Below the pieces are notes generated by a model that was not told the DNA's origin, made no database searches, and was given only the letters and a program-made list of their open reading frames with translations. 64,000 bases of DNA, from positions 86,798 to 150,797 of the forward strand of contig NZ_BCVF01000005.1 in NCBI RefSeq assembly GCF_001591605.1, in the 5' to 3' direction. This DNA is from Bacillus badius NBRC 15713 (GTDB taxonomy: Bacteria; Bacillota; Bacilli; Bacillales; Domibacillaceae). Position numbers and translations under genes: made by a program. Positions 51,538 to 60,616 of the stretch are shown here, piece by piece (the stretch's first letter is position 1; every line of letters begins with the position of its first letter).

Positions 51538-51909
51538 TTATAAACTAGTCACGTTATCGATTGATGCAGACTCTCCATTAATGTGCACATCGATCACTTC
51601 ATGTTCCGGATCTTTCGTTAATTTATACACGTGCTGTTCAATTGCGCCGTTTGGCTGATTAGTCTCTTCTAGCTTGATAGTTATTGTGTCGCCTTGCGCT
51701 TCCATATCCGCAGTAGCTTTTCCTTTTGAATGAAAAACAAGGTAAGACCTATTCTCACCGTCATTTATTAATTGAAGTCTATAATCTGAATGGATAGACT
51801 GCTGCACGTCACTTGGCACACTTTCGACTTCACTGAAGCTTAACGCGGATGAATAGCAAGCTGTTAGAACAGACAATGCGAACAATAATAAACAGAATAG
51901 CTTTTTCAA
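51538..51909 (-). CDS. Small lipoprotein of unknown function
   Basis: A 123-residue protein with a lipoprotein signal (MKKLFCLLLFALSVLTAC, Cys18 as the lipid site). The mature part has about six beta strands (YRLQLINDGENRSYLVFHS, DTITIKLEET) and no recognised motif. It starts at TTG with AAAGGAGA 10 nt upstream. It is a single-gene unit that lies upstream of the MerR operon in the same direction. Confidence 0.7.
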   Translation of the reverse strand: MKKLFCLLLFALSVLTACYSSALSFSEVESVPSDVQQSIHSDYRLQLINDGENRSYLVFHSKGKATADMEAQGDTITIKLEETNQPNGAIEQHVYKLTKDPEHEVIDVHINGESASIDNVTSL

Positions 51910-52188
51910 TAGTCGTTTCTCCTTTTGTCTGGATCCATCTCAATGAGCGTTTGCCAAAATATCCTTTCTTTTACTATAACAAAAAAAAGAAATAACCAAC
52001 CAAATATTCCAATTTAAACCACACAATGACCGGTGCTTTGATCAAATGCAAAAACGTGCGCTAGACCTCCCTTGCCAGTAAAGAAGAATGATACATTCCT
52101 AATTTTTAAAAAAATAAGTGATTCTATTTTTATGTGGTGGTAGCATTTGATAGGTAGCGAATAGAAAAAAAAGAAAGGTAGAGGAAAG

Positions 52189-52638
52189 ATGAACATGAAG
52201 ATTGAGATTCTCCCAAGGTACCGCATGGCCTGCATCCGTCAAGTGGGTCCATACGGCTCCGCCAACGAGCAGACAATGCGAAAACTAAAGGAATGGGCGG
52301 CGGCGAAGAACCTGCTTTCCCCAGCCTCCATCGTCCTTGGAGTGTCATATGATGATCCTGAAACTACTCCTCCTGAAAGCTGCCGTTACGATGCAGGCCT
52401 GGTTCTTGCGGACAATGAGCCAACAGACGGTTTCGTTGCCGAAAGCGAGCTTCCTGGCGGCAAGTATGCGATTTACCAAGTGAAGCACACAGCGGAGGCC
52501 ATTCAACAAGCATGGGGCGCCATTTTTGCTGATCTGTCCAACCGCGGTTATCAGATCGACCGTCGCCCCATGTTTGAGAGATATAGGGAACAGATGCTAT
52601 CCAATCATAATTGTGAAATTTGCGTGCCGCTAAAATAG
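52189..52638 (+). CDS. GyrI-like small-molecule-binding protein
   Basis: A 149-residue stand-alone GyrI-like/AraC effector-binding domain. Typical stretches are YRMACIRQVGPYGSANE, GVSYDDPETTPPESCRYDAGL (read in parts) and GKYAIYQVKHTAEAIQQAW. This fold binds drugs or other hydrophobic ligands; E. coli SbmC/GyrI protects gyrase from some toxins. There is no DNA-binding domain. GAGGAAAG precedes the ATG; a second ATG two codons in is equally plausible. Ligand unknown. Confidence 0.85.
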   Translation: MNMKIEILPRYRMACIRQVGPYGSANEQTMRKLKEWAAAKNLLSPASIVLGVSYDDPETTPPESCRYDAGLVLADNEPTDGFVAESELPGGKYAIYQVKHTAEAIQQAWGAIFADLSNRGYQIDRRPMFERYREQMLSNHNCEICVPLK

Positions 52639-52677
52639 TGAGCTTTTCTTTTGACTATGGCAACAGCGGCTTCGTAC

Positions 52678-53262
52678 TCATGAACACCCCATTAACTCTT
52701 TGATTTTCTCTGCATTTTCTTTGGAAGTGAGCATTTCGAGAAGCATAAAGGCCACCTCCAAGGCTGTGCCGGGATTCGATGAAGTAATCACATGGCCGTC
52801 TGCAACAATCCGGTCATGTGAAATTTGAACGCCGTATGACGCCAGCTGTCCCAGCCGTTTGCTTTCCGGATGGCTATAGGTGGTTGCCCGGCGATTATGC
52901 AATATGCCGCTGTGGGCGAGAGCCAAGGAAGCTACACAAATGGAGGCAATTGGCTTTTTATGTCTATCGAAATGCTGGATAACAGCTTGGAATGCTTCAC
53001 TGAAAGCATCCTCATAAAAATTGGCTTCTTCAAATCCGCCCGGAATCGCTAAGGCATCGAACTCATGTAAATCAATTTCTTCCAATAGCTTTTCCGGTGT
53101 GACTTTGAAATTCCATGTCGCCTGCAGCTGCGGGCGAAGCCCGGCTGAAATAACCCTTGTCGAGCCATCCCCCTCGAATTGGTTCCAGCCGAGCACATCT
53201 GTAAATACACTGGCTTCGTAGGCCTCAAAACCATCAGCCAGCAATAATAAGATCTTTTTCAT
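52678..53262 (-). CDS. DJ-1/PfpI-family protein
   Basis: A 194-residue protein of the DJ-1/PfpI superfamily. The nucleophilic elbow reads PIASICVASLAL with Cys109, and the early glutamate lies in ADGFEAYEA. Family members include glyoxalase III-type and chaperone-like proteins and ThiJ-type enzymes; a few act as proteases. No catalytic His is obvious next to Cys109, so I do not claim a specific reaction. It is divergent from an Lrp-type regulator, which may control it through the 140-bp shared region. Confidence 0.85.
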   Translation of the reverse strand: MKKILLLLADGFEAYEASVFTDVLGWNQFEGDGSTRVISAGLRPQLQATWNFKVTPEKLLEEIDLHEFDALAIPGGFEEANFYEDAFSEAFQAVIQHFDRHKKPIASICVASLALAHSGILHNRRATTYSHPESKRLGQLASYGVQISHDRIVADGHVITSSNPGTALEVAFMLLEMLTSKENAEKIKELMGCS

Positions 53263-53402
53263 AGAAAATTCCTCCTCACCTTTTGACTTAAGTGTAATGA
53301 ATTTTTATTGCCTACTGAATAACATAGAGATCGTATTTCATTGAATTTACTTTTGTTTTTATGGATAATTCATATAAACACTTTATTTAATAAGGAGAAA
53401 TT

Positions 53403-53819
53403 ATGGATCACATTGATTATGAAATTTTAAAACAGCTTGAGCATAATGCCAAAAGCACCACAAAAGAAATTGCTGCCCATGTGCACTTATCTCCTCCGGC
53501 TGCAGCTGAGCGGATTAAAAAATTAGAAGACCAGCAAATTATTACAGGCTATCAAGCGTCATTCGATTTAAAAAAACTCGATCGCCCGATTGTCGCGCTT
53601 GTTCTCTTTAAATCAAGTGACTGCAAAAAGCTGGCGCAGTTTTGCTATAACCACCCTGATGTGCTTGAATGCTACCGGGTAGCCGGCGAAATCAGCTATA
53701 TCGCCAAGGTGGCCACGCAGTCGGTGGAAACGCTGGAACACTTTATCGATCAATCCATGCCGTACGGAACGCCGTCTACAAACATTGTCCTATCTGAACA
53801 TCAAAACAAAGTTCTATAA
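53403..53819 (+). CDS. Lrp/AsnC-family regulator
   Basis: A 138-residue protein. Residues 3-60 are the AsnC helix-turn-helix (DYEILKQLEHNAKSTTKEIA, LSPPAAAERIKKLED) and residues 65-135 the RAM ligand-binding and oligomerisation domain. AAGGAG lies 4-5 nt before the ATG. The usual ligands are amino acids. It is divergent from the DJ-1/PfpI gene. Confidence 0.9.
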   Translation: MDHIDYEILKQLEHNAKSTTKEIAAHVHLSPPAAAERIKKLEDQQIITGYQASFDLKKLDRPIVALVLFKSSDCKKLAQFCYNHPDVLECYRVAGEISYIAKVATQSVETLEHFIDQSMPYGTPSTNIVLSEHQNKVL

Positions 53820-53847
53820 AGCGATTTTGACTTTTCACCCTAAAAAA

Positions 53848-53879
53848 GACCGATTTTCGCTTCCCATGGAAAATCGGTC
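53848..53879. terminator. Terminator between the lrp-type gene and the ABC operon
   Basis: GACCGATTTTC (53848-53858) pairs with GAAAATCGGTC (53869-53879). On the minus strand six T follow, so it mainly ends the ABC operon. Confidence 0.85.
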
Positions 53880-53886
53880 CCAGCAG

Positions 53887-54624
53887 CTAACTAATGTCCC
53901 ATTTGCTAAGGCTTCTCAGCCCGTACCACATTAACACAATGAAGCTCCCAATTAGTAATGTATAAAACAAAGCATAAGATTGAATAGGCGATTCATCTTC
54001 TGGCGACATGGCTAGCATGGGCTGTGTCCAAGGATAAATCTGCCCCAGAGGCGTGCTGGCCACAATGATCGCCGGCAATGTAAAAACAATGCTTACAGCT
54101 AGCGGCACACCAAAGGTTTTTGCCCTGATAGATATAATCAATTGCAGAACAATCAAAGGCAAGCATGCTAAAATACCTTTCACCATAAATCCCAATAGCA
54201 TAAAGGTTGGAAAGCTGCCTTCTATTCCTTTCACATAACCAATCACAACAAAAAAAATAAATAAAAGGAACATCGTAACAGTTACCATGCCGATTACTAT
54301 TAAAAACTTCCCTAAAAAAACAGCTGAATGTTTAATCGGCAAAGTGAAAAGCTGCTTCCACCCACCTCCAACATGCTCCTCCCGACAAATAAAAGCTGCA
54401 TATATACCGACCAAAATTGGTAATATGAACGGACCCATAAATAGGGCTGCCTGTGTCCATGCCTCTATCCACTCGTTATCTCCAGGCTGCATAAACAAGT
54501 CATAATTTTTTAAGAAATTAGTGTAAGCTAACAAGACACCTAATAAGGGCCCTATTATATATAATAACCAGAGCTTGGAACGTTTTAATTTTAACCGCTC
54601 AACATACAGGGTATTTTTCAACAT
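53887..54624 (-). CDS. ABC-2 type permease, lantibiotic-immunity-like (second)
   Basis: A 245-residue protein with six membrane helices. It has the block WKQLFTLPIKHSAVFLGKF after the second helix, characteristic of LanE/LanG and BcrB-type permeases that protect bacilli from lantibiotics or bacitracin. AAGGAGA precedes the start, 9 bp after the first permease. It presumably forms a heterodimer with that protein under the ATPase encoded upstream. Confidence 0.82.
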   Translation of the reverse strand: MLKNTLYVERLKLKRSKLWLLYIIGPLLGVLLAYTNFLKNYDLFMQPGDNEWIEAWTQAALFMGPFILPILVGIYAAFICREEHVGGGWKQLFTLPIKHSAVFLGKFLIVIGMVTVTMFLLFIFFVVIGYVKGIEGSFPTFMLLGFMVKGILACLPLIVLQLIISIRAKTFGVPLAVSIVFTLPAIIVASTPLGQIYPWTQPMLAMSPEDESPIQSYALFYTLLIGSFIVLMWYGLRSLSKWDIS

Positions 54625-54633
54625 TATCTCTCC

Positions 54634-55392
54634 TTACTGGTTATCCCGTTTAACAAAATGTATAACCCCCATGCACAACAGTGCGATGCCCAGCATTAAA
54701 TTAATAGCAAGGTAGACCGGCAAATCGGTATTATACCCTATTCCCTCATACTGCAATATTACCGTCGACGATTGAATGGGGTAGGCCAGCGGAAACCACC
54801 TGGTCATTTGGACAGCAGCCAAAAATAAACCCATGATTGTACAAATAGCCCCAATAAGTATTGGGAAAGCCTGATTTTTAATGGTCATGGACAACCAAAG
54901 TTGAAATGCCGTGAACGGTAATGTTGCAATCAACATACCATAGGAGTCTCCCGCTAATAATCCCAACGGCACGCTCTCTTCAAATTCTAATGCCTTCCCC
55001 AAGAGAATCATTCCTATCAAAAAAATGGTAAGGGAAATTAATAAACTCATGGTCAGCCAAATAAATTTGCTCAGATACACTTTACTTCTGGAAACAGGAA
55101 AGGCTAAAAGTTGTTTCCACCCATCCGCTTGATGCTCAATATTCGCGATTATCGAAGCAGCTAATGTAGCGGCTAATGGAAACCCAAGGCCAAATAACAA
55201 GCTATTGTCGTACAATAGATACATCCACATCGAACCGGCATGGAACAGTTCAGCTTGTTTGTCCACAAGCTCAGCACGATAAGTAAAATTCACTAACTCA
55301 TATGTCAGGATCAGAATTGGAATCAACAAGACGATAATCAATATTGATGAACGTTTTAACTTTAATTGATCCGCCCGTAATATCTCTTTCAT
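54634..55392 (-). CDS. ABC-2 type permease, lantibiotic-immunity-like (first)
   Basis: A 252-residue protein with six membrane helices and WKQLLAFPVSRSKVYLSKF, the same block as its neighbour, so the two are paralogues of one family. Its ATG overlaps the stop codon of the ATPase gene by four bases (ATGA), a sign of translational coupling. A LanFEG/BcrAB-type function, removing peptide antibiotics from the membrane, is inferred from the family and the adjacent two-component system. Confidence 0.83.
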   Translation of the reverse strand: MKEILRADQLKLKRSSILIIVLLIPILILTYELVNFTYRAELVDKQAELFHAGSMWMYLLYDNSLLFGLGFPLAATLAASIIANIEHQADGWKQLLAFPVSRSKVYLSKFIWLTMSLLISLTIFLIGMILLGKALEFEESVPLGLLAGDSYGMLIATLPFTAFQLWLSMTIKNQAFPILIGAICTIMGLFLAAVQMTRWFPLAYPIQSSTVILQYEGIGYNTDLPVYLAINLMLGIALLCMGVIHFVKRDNQ

Positions 55393-56300
55393 AAGCTTCC
55401 CTCTGCACTAGTTAATTCCAGGAAAATATCTTCAAGCGAGCGTTTTACTTCTTCAAGCCGGTATACAGATAGTCCTGATTGAACTAGAATGGAATTGATT
55501 TCTGAGACAAACGCCGGCTCTGTTCGGTCAAACCATAAAAATTCTTTTTCCCCGCCCGTCGTGATTCCTTTTCCTTGCAAAATAGCTTTAGCTTCCATTA
55601 CATCGCTAACTCCGACTTTTAACAAAGGTTTGTGTCTTTGTCTTAATTGTTCAATAGAGTCCTGAAAAATCATTTTCCCATTATGAATAACTCCTACCTG
55701 AGTAGCCATCTGATCAATTTCACTTAACAGATGACTGGATACAAGGACACTCATCCCAGACTGTGGCAGCCCCTTAATCAGCTCTCTTATTTCTTGAATT
55801 CCTGATGGGTCCAAACCATTTGTCGGTTCATCTAAAATGAGTAAGTCCGGTCGACTCAATAAAGCTGTAGCTATCCCCAGACGTTGCTTCATCCCAAGTG
55901 AATATTCTTTTGTTAAACGGTGGGCGGCCTTAGTTAACCTTACAATGCTTAATACTTCGTCAACACGTTGTTCCGGAAGACTCCTTAACCGGCGAACCAC
56001 CTCTAAATTCTCCCGCCCGGTTAAGTTTCCATAATAAGTTGGAGATTCAACCAGTGACCCGATACGCTCCAAGATTGACAGTCTGTTTTCCTTCAGGCTT
56101 TTCCCAAAGAGTTCAATCCTTCCCTTTGTCGGCTGGATTAAACCTAGCAGCATGCGGATCGTTGTCGTCTTTCCAGCTCCATTCGGTCCAAGAAAACCGT
56201 AAATTTGGCCGCGTTCAATCCGCAAGTTTAGCCCCTCTACAGACGTATGCTTCTTATACTTTTTAGTCAAATCATTCGTTACTACTATTTGATCATCCAT
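55389..56300 (-). CDS. ABC transporter ATPase, BcrA/LanF-like
   Basis: A 303-residue ATPase. Walker A is GPNGAGKTT, the signature YSLGMKQRLGIA, Walker B LLILDEPTNGLDP, and switch His in SSHLLSE. After about residue 215 there is the typical BcrA/CcmA-type C-terminal extension. GAGGTGAGG lies before the ATG. It is the first gene of the operon and is divergent from the response regulator gene, 245 bp away, which is the usual layout for a peptide-antibiotic resistance module. Confidence 0.9.
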   Translation of the reverse strand: MDDQIVVTNDLTKKYKKHTSVEGLNLRIERGQIYGFLGPNGAGKTTTIRMLLGLIQPTKGRIELFGKSLKENRLSILERIGSLVESPTYYGNLTGRENLEVVRRLRSLPEQRVDEVLSIVRLTKAAHRLTKEYSLGMKQRLGIATALLSRPDLLILDEPTNGLDPSGIQEIRELIKGLPQSGMSVLVSSHLLSEIDQMATQVGVIHNGKMIFQDSIEQLRQRHKPLLKVGVSDVMEAKAILQGKGITTGGEKEFLWFDRTEPAFVSEINSILVQSGLSVYRLEEVKRSLEDIFLELTSAEGSL

Positions 56301-56545
56301 CTGTTCCTCACCTCACTTCTAGCGTAAGCGATACAGATTAAACGCGAGCGAAATTCCCCTTAAATATTTGCTTAACCGCTTGCTGCAACTCGTTCCTCAG
56401 GTTAGACGACATCCTGGGAATATCAAAGGCTGGCAAAAAAACAGTCTATTCAGAAAGTTTAACAGGGTATTAATTCTTTTCTCCACAACTTTTTTCACTT
56501 TTATTTCAAGTAAAATAATAGTTAAGAGAAAAAGGAGGAGCATAT

Positions 56546-57268
56546 ATGACTTTCAAACTTGAAGATCATAAAATCCTGATGGTAGACGATGACCAACATA
56601 TTTTAGATTTATTAATAACAGTTTTTAAAAAAGAAGGTTTTCAACACATCCTAACCGCTACTACCGGAGCAGAGGCGCTGTTTATTACAACACAAAATAA
56701 TCCGCACATTATATTGTTAGATGTAATGTTGCCTGATACAGATGGCTTTACTCTGTGCAATAAAATCCGTTCAGAGACGGATGTGCCTGTACTTTTTCTT
56801 ACCGCCAAAACTACCGATTTAGATAAATTGCAGGGGTTTAGTTTTGGAGGCGATGATTACATTACAAAGCCCTTTAACCCATTAGAAGTTGTTGCTCGTG
56901 TCAAAGCGCAATTGAAACGTGCGATGCCCCTTTCATCACGGCTCTCCAAGAAACAAGTATACGATTTCGGCTCCTTTAGTATCGACCCTAATACCGGGAA
57001 ACTTGTTGTGGAGGGAAAAAGAATAGATTGTCCCACTCAGGAAATGAAATTGCTGCTTTACTTTTGTGAGCACCCTAACCAAATTTTAAGCAAACACCAA
57101 ATTTTTAAGGATGTATGGGGTGAATTATATGGAGGCGACAGTACAGTGATGGTGCATATAAGACGTCTTCGGGAAAAAATAGAAGAAGATCCAAGCAGAC
57201 CCAAATGGATAAAAACCGTTCGGGGCTTAGGATATCTGTTTGAAGTATCCAATGAGGGCTTATTGTGA
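56546..57268 (+). CDS. OmpR-family response regulator
   Basis: A 240-residue regulator. The receiver has Asp14-Asp15 and phospho-acceptor Asp59 (ILLDVMLPDTDGF). The OmpR winged helix spans about 140-235 (KHQIFKDVWGELYGGDSTVMVHIRRL, read in parts). AAAGGAGG lies 7 nt before the ATG. The stop overlaps the kinase GTG start by four bases. It is likely to control the divergent ABC operon, as related regulators do in bacilli. Confidence 0.9.
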   Translation: MTFKLEDHKILMVDDDQHILDLLITVFKKEGFQHILTATTGAEALFITTQNNPHIILLDVMLPDTDGFTLCNKIRSETDVPVLFLTAKTTDLDKLQGFSFGGDDYITKPFNPLEVVARVKAQLKRAMPLSSRLSKKQVYDFGSFSIDPNTGKLVVEGKRIDCPTQEMKLLLYFCEHPNQILSKHQIFKDVWGELYGGDSTVMVHIRRLREKIEEDPSRPKWIKTVRGLGYLFEVSNEGLL

Positions 57269-58716
57269 AATTAAGAAACCGCGTCGCCTATTATTTCGTA
57301 TCACGGCTTTTCTGGTTAATGCTTCTATGGAGCTCGCTGATTGTTATCAATATTATTCTATTCAACTTCTTTTTTGGGCATAACAGAATAGAAAGTCCTC
57401 AAATATCGATTAACCAAATTGCGGAACAGACGACACTCGTTTATCAGAAACCCTCAGTCAATTCGAAGATACAAGAGAGTTTAGTAAAGAATAAGATGTG
57501 GCTGCAAATATTAGATGAACAGGGAAATGAAGTGTTTTCCTTCAATAAGCCCCAAGATATTCCCAGTCATTATGGTCCTGGAGAACTAGTATCTGATTAC
57601 TTGTATCCTGCCAAAAAAGGTTATCAATTATCTACATGGTACAAAGCAACCGGTGATGCGGAGTTAACTTGGGTATTAGGAAAACCAATGACGGATAAGA
57701 GTCCCGTTTTGTATTGGATGAACGTCTTATGGGTACTTTTCATGATCCTAATAGGGATTCTAATCGCTGTATTTTTTGGAAGGCAATTAGGTGCTCCTTT
57801 GCTCTATATTGTATCTTGGATAGACAATCTAGCTAAAGGAAAGTACACAGAACCTTTTTATTATCAGAACTTCCATCTTCAACGGCGCTGGCGAAATAAA
57901 GCTGAATATCAAACATATCAAGAATTAATGCAGGCTCTTTCTGAGCTGACATCCATTCTTCAAAGAAATACAGACGAACGAGAACTGTTAGAAAAGACAA
58001 GAGAAGAATGGATGACGGGTGTCTCGCACGATCTTAAAACACCTTTGTCGGTCATCAAGGGATATACGGTGCTACTCTCTTCACCTGAGTATCAATGGGA
58101 ACAGAAGGATATTCGCCACTTTTCCAAAATTATGGAGGAACGTGTGAGCTATATGGAGGAGCTGATCGAAGACTTTAACTTAACGTTTCAACTGAAAAAT
58201 GAAGCAGTCCCATTAAAACTTGAACAAAAGAACCTCGTCATATTATTAAAAGATGCGCTTGAGCAGCTCAACAAGCTGCCAGAAGCCAAAAACAAAATGT
58301 TTTCATTGGAAACAACTGATTCCAAGGTAACTCTTGATATGGATTCGAGGTACTTGAGACGGGCATTTGAAAACTTGCTTTCCAACAGCATAAAACATAA
58401 CCCTCCTGGAACAAGAATCAAAGTTTTAATTCATAAAAATTTATCCTCACCAAAATACATTCGCGTTTTAATTGAGGATGATGGGATAGGTATGGATCAA
58501 GAAACAGCAGATCATTTATTCGATCGGTATTATCGGGGGACTAGCACATCTTCCAGTACTCCCGGAACCGGATTAGGAATGGCAATTGCCAAACAAATTA
58601 TTATCAACCATGGAGGGGAGATGACTATTTGCAGTAAACCTCAATTAGGAACCCAATATATTATTACCTTTCCGCTCCAAAGACCTATAAAAAAATCTAA
58701 GGATTCTCTCGAATAA
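57265..58716 (+). CDS. Sensor histidine kinase
   Basis: A 483-residue kinase starting at GTG. Two membrane helices (about 15-36 and 150-172) enclose an extracellular domain of roughly 110 residues, larger than the tiny loops of BceS-type kinases, so it may sense its ligand directly. A HAMP-like region is followed by HisKA with His255 in GVSHDLKTPLSVIKG and HATPase (NSIKHN, EDDGIGMD, GTGLGMAIA). It is paired with the preceding regulator. The signal is unknown; a cell-envelope peptide is the best guess from context. Confidence 0.88.
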   Translation: MKLRNRVAYYFVSRLFWLMLLWSSLIVINIILFNFFFGHNRIESPQISINQIAEQTTLVYQKPSVNSKIQESLVKNKMWLQILDEQGNEVFSFNKPQDIPSHYGPGELVSDYLYPAKKGYQLSTWYKATGDAELTWVLGKPMTDKSPVLYWMNVLWVLFMILIGILIAVFFGRQLGAPLLYIVSWIDNLAKGKYTEPFYYQNFHLQRRWRNKAEYQTYQELMQALSELTSILQRNTDERELLEKTREEWMTGVSHDLKTPLSVIKGYTVLLSSPEYQWEQKDIRHFSKIMEERVSYMEELIEDFNLTFQLKNEAVPLKLEQKNLVILLKDALEQLNKLPEAKNKMFSLETTDSKVTLDMDSRYLRRAFENLLSNSIKHNPPGTRIKVLIHKNLSSPKYIRVLIEDDGIGMDQETADHLFDRYYRGTSTSSSTPGTGLGMAIAKQIIINHGGEMTICSKPQLGTQYIITFPLQRPIKKSKDSLE

Positions 58717-58783
58717 AGCCTCAGCTTCGCTGTTATTTATTTAGGTTGCCAATCATAAATGATAAGATAAGAACCCTTGAGAA

Positions 58784-58826
58784 AACAGTCGAATGCCATC
58801 TTTCCTAGAGATGGCATTCGACTGTT
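58784..58826. terminator. Perfect 18-bp stem terminator
   Basis: The arms 58784-58801 and 58809-58826 are exact complements (core CAGTCGAATGCCATCT) with a 7-nt loop. Four T follow on the minus strand. It lies between the kinase gene and the convergent unknown gene. Confidence 0.85.
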
Positions 58827-58845
58827 AAATCAACACATTGCTTGT

Positions 58846-59349
58846 TCAAAGCTTTTGTTTTTGAATCACTTCATCCGCATATTGGTACATGCTCTGATAG
58901 TTAGCGGGTTCTTGAATGATCATTTGAAAAGCCACATATAAGGGCATGAATGTTTCTTTCGTTTTTCGACTATAGAGTAATTCTTGATAGGTATATACAT
59001 CGTAGAAACGGCTATGGGACTCTAATTCTTCCTCACTGAGAACAAGAATTAAATCAACATACTCATACCAATCGTATAATGAACCTGTTTTTCTGCGAAT
59101 GACCTCGCCCACATAGGTGCCGACTCGGGAGGAATAGGTCATAACAAAGCGCTTATAATATTCTGTAGATACGATGTGTTGGATAAACTCATCAATAAGT
59201 TTTAAACTTTCTAGTGAAAAATCTAATTGATCTGCATTGATATTTTCACGCTCCCATTCATCTTCCGAGGGATCAAGAAAAAATACCTCTACTATTGCTT
59301 CTGCTTCACTATTCTTTTTCTGGAAGCGCAGTAATTTATCCCATATCAT
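58846..59349 (-). CDS. Unknown 167-residue soluble protein
   Basis: A 167-residue soluble acidic protein, predicted mostly helical, without signal peptide. The block SSRVGTYVGEVIRRKTGSLYDWYEY has the G-x-Y-x-GE pattern seen in some small immunity- or SMI1-like bacterial proteins, but I cannot assign a family. AGGAGG lies about 8 nt before the start. It is a single-gene unit convergent with the kinase gene. Confidence 0.6.
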   Translation of the reverse strand: MIWDKLLRFQKKNSEAEAIVEVFFLDPSEDEWERENINADQLDFSLESLKLIDEFIQHIVSTEYYKRFVMTYSSRVGTYVGEVIRRKTGSLYDWYEYVDLILVLSEEELESHSRFYDVYTYQELLYSRKTKETFMPLYVAFQMIIQEPANYQSMYQYADEVIQKQKL

Positions 59350-59799
59350 ATTTTAACCCTCCTATTTATGGCGGTTCTTGAGCTGACGAGAGCTTACTTC
59401 TTAAGCATCTGCTAGAGAATGAAAGCACCGGTGACATTCAACGTTATGGATGGACCAGTTGCATGCAAAAACACCTGGCTGGCAAAGGGATGACGATGCG
59501 GGCAATTGGCTTACTAGGGTGTTTTATGCGGGGCAAGCTGTACTGCAGGAGTGCCAGCAACTATTGGAACTCCTTGATAGGCTTATGTAAACACAGCTGG
59601 TATTATTGGGGTTAATTCATTGGCGGATTGCTTGGAGAAGTGCTAGATAAAGGATACATGCTTATGCTCAATAGGAATACATTAAGCCGCTTATCTTTTA
59701 TTATAGGCGGCCTTCCTGCTGCTGTGAAACTTATCCCTCTACTTCCGTTCCATGACGCGCGCTGCATGTCAGACAAGCGGCGCTCCGCTCATTTCCTCG
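59350..59799. other. Decayed or non-coding stretch
   Basis: There is no convincing gene. Fragments of plausible coding character appear in changing frames, for example DAGNWLTRVFYAGQAVLQEC (plus strand, 46 codons from 59450, no ribosome site) and GGLLGEVLDKGYMLML near 59620. They may be remnants of one or two inactivated genes; I cannot name them. Confidence 0.35.
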
Positions 59800-60000
59800 T
59801 TATGGCTTGAGGACACTGTAATCCTCATCGTTATCGTACCAATCCTGGTCCTCTTTATTTTCGCGGTCCAACAAAAGTGTGCCGTTTGCATCGGACTTCA
59901 GCTTTCGCGGCTTAAAGCCGCTTTTTTTATTTAGGTTTCTCAGTTCTGCCATCAATTCATGAACAGACATCTCTTCATAGGGTTTTTTCCCACGCAGCAA
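59800..60000 (-). CDS. Small charged protein of unknown function
   Basis: A 66-residue very hydrophilic protein. It starts at TTG with AAAGGAG 9 nt upstream, which supports real translation. The first half is KKPYEEMSVHELMAELRNLN and the end is acidic (DWYDNDEDYSVLKP). I do not recognise a family with confidence. Part of the gene contains a GCGGCTTAAAGCCGC hairpin with seven T on the plus strand, which could end plus-strand transcripts. Small charged proteins of this kind are frequent in spore formers. Confidence 0.5.
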   Translation of the reverse strand: MLRGKKPYEEMSVHELMAELRNLNKKSGFKPRKLKSDANGTLLLDRENKEDQDWYDNDEDYSVLKP

Positions 60001-60102
60001 ATCGATCAGCTCCTTTAAAGTTCATGTGTCATTATCTTAACATGAATCACCCAAAATATACCATATTATAAACGATGACCTACCGCTCAAAATCAGAAAA
60101 AA

Positions 60103-60458
60103 TCATCTCCAAAAAGCTGGATAATTTCGGTTGTTGCATAGGTTATTAATGAATAAAGCGATAACGACAATAACAACGGACCCGATGAGCACTGGTGTCA
60201 TTAAGTAGCTCCAGCTGTTTGCCCCTAAAATAACCACATTCGGATCGGCCCCTGCCGGAGGATGCGTGGTTTTGTCAGCATCATCAGGGCAATCGCCAGC
60301 CCTACTGCCAAGGCAATGGCCCAGGGTTCATTCCCAAACAAGTGATAGATGGACAGGCCAATGAAACTGGAGATAAAATGACCGCCAATGATATTGCGCG
60401 GCTGAGATAATGGAGCATTCCAGACGCCAAAGACCAGTACACAACTCGCCCCAAATGT
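60103..60458 (-). pseudogene. Truncated and frameshifted HPP-family membrane protein gene
   Basis: The minus strand reads TFGASCVLVFGVWNAPLSQP, IIGGHFISSFIGLSIYHLFG and ALAVGLAIALMMLTK. After a one-base loss in ACAAAA-CCACGC the other frame continues THPPAGADPNVVILGANSWS and VLIGSVVIVVIALF to TGA at 60103-60105. This is the HPP family, named for its His-Pro-Pro motif and linked to nitrite transport in some bacteria. The N-terminal third is missing, so the gene is doubly broken. The 60001-60102 stretch holds nothing else. Confidence 0.8.
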
Positions 60459-60489
60459 GAATCGGTGACTTTCCCTTCACTATAAGAAG

Positions 60490-60556
60490 ACCCCTTTAGA
60501 TACTCTTATCCAAAGGGGCAAAACAGCGTAATATTCTCAAATACCGCGCTGTAATT
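60490..60556 (-). terminator. Hairpins behind the GNAT gene
   Basis: On the minus strand ACAGCG pairs with CGCTGT and TTTT follows (60523-60556). Next comes a CCCCTTT/AAAGGGG stem (60493-60517). Either could end the GNAT transcript. Confidence 0.5.
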
Positions 60557-60616
60557 GTTTCAGATTCACCTTACTCATCGCAAGCCGCCCATTGCCTGTA
60601 CTGTTACTTTGAGCGA

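Noticed and set aside
59908..59932. Terminator with GCGGCTTAAAGCCGC and seven T on the plus strand
   Set aside because: It lies inside the 59800-60000 minus-strand gene and no plus-strand gene precedes it, so I only mention it there.
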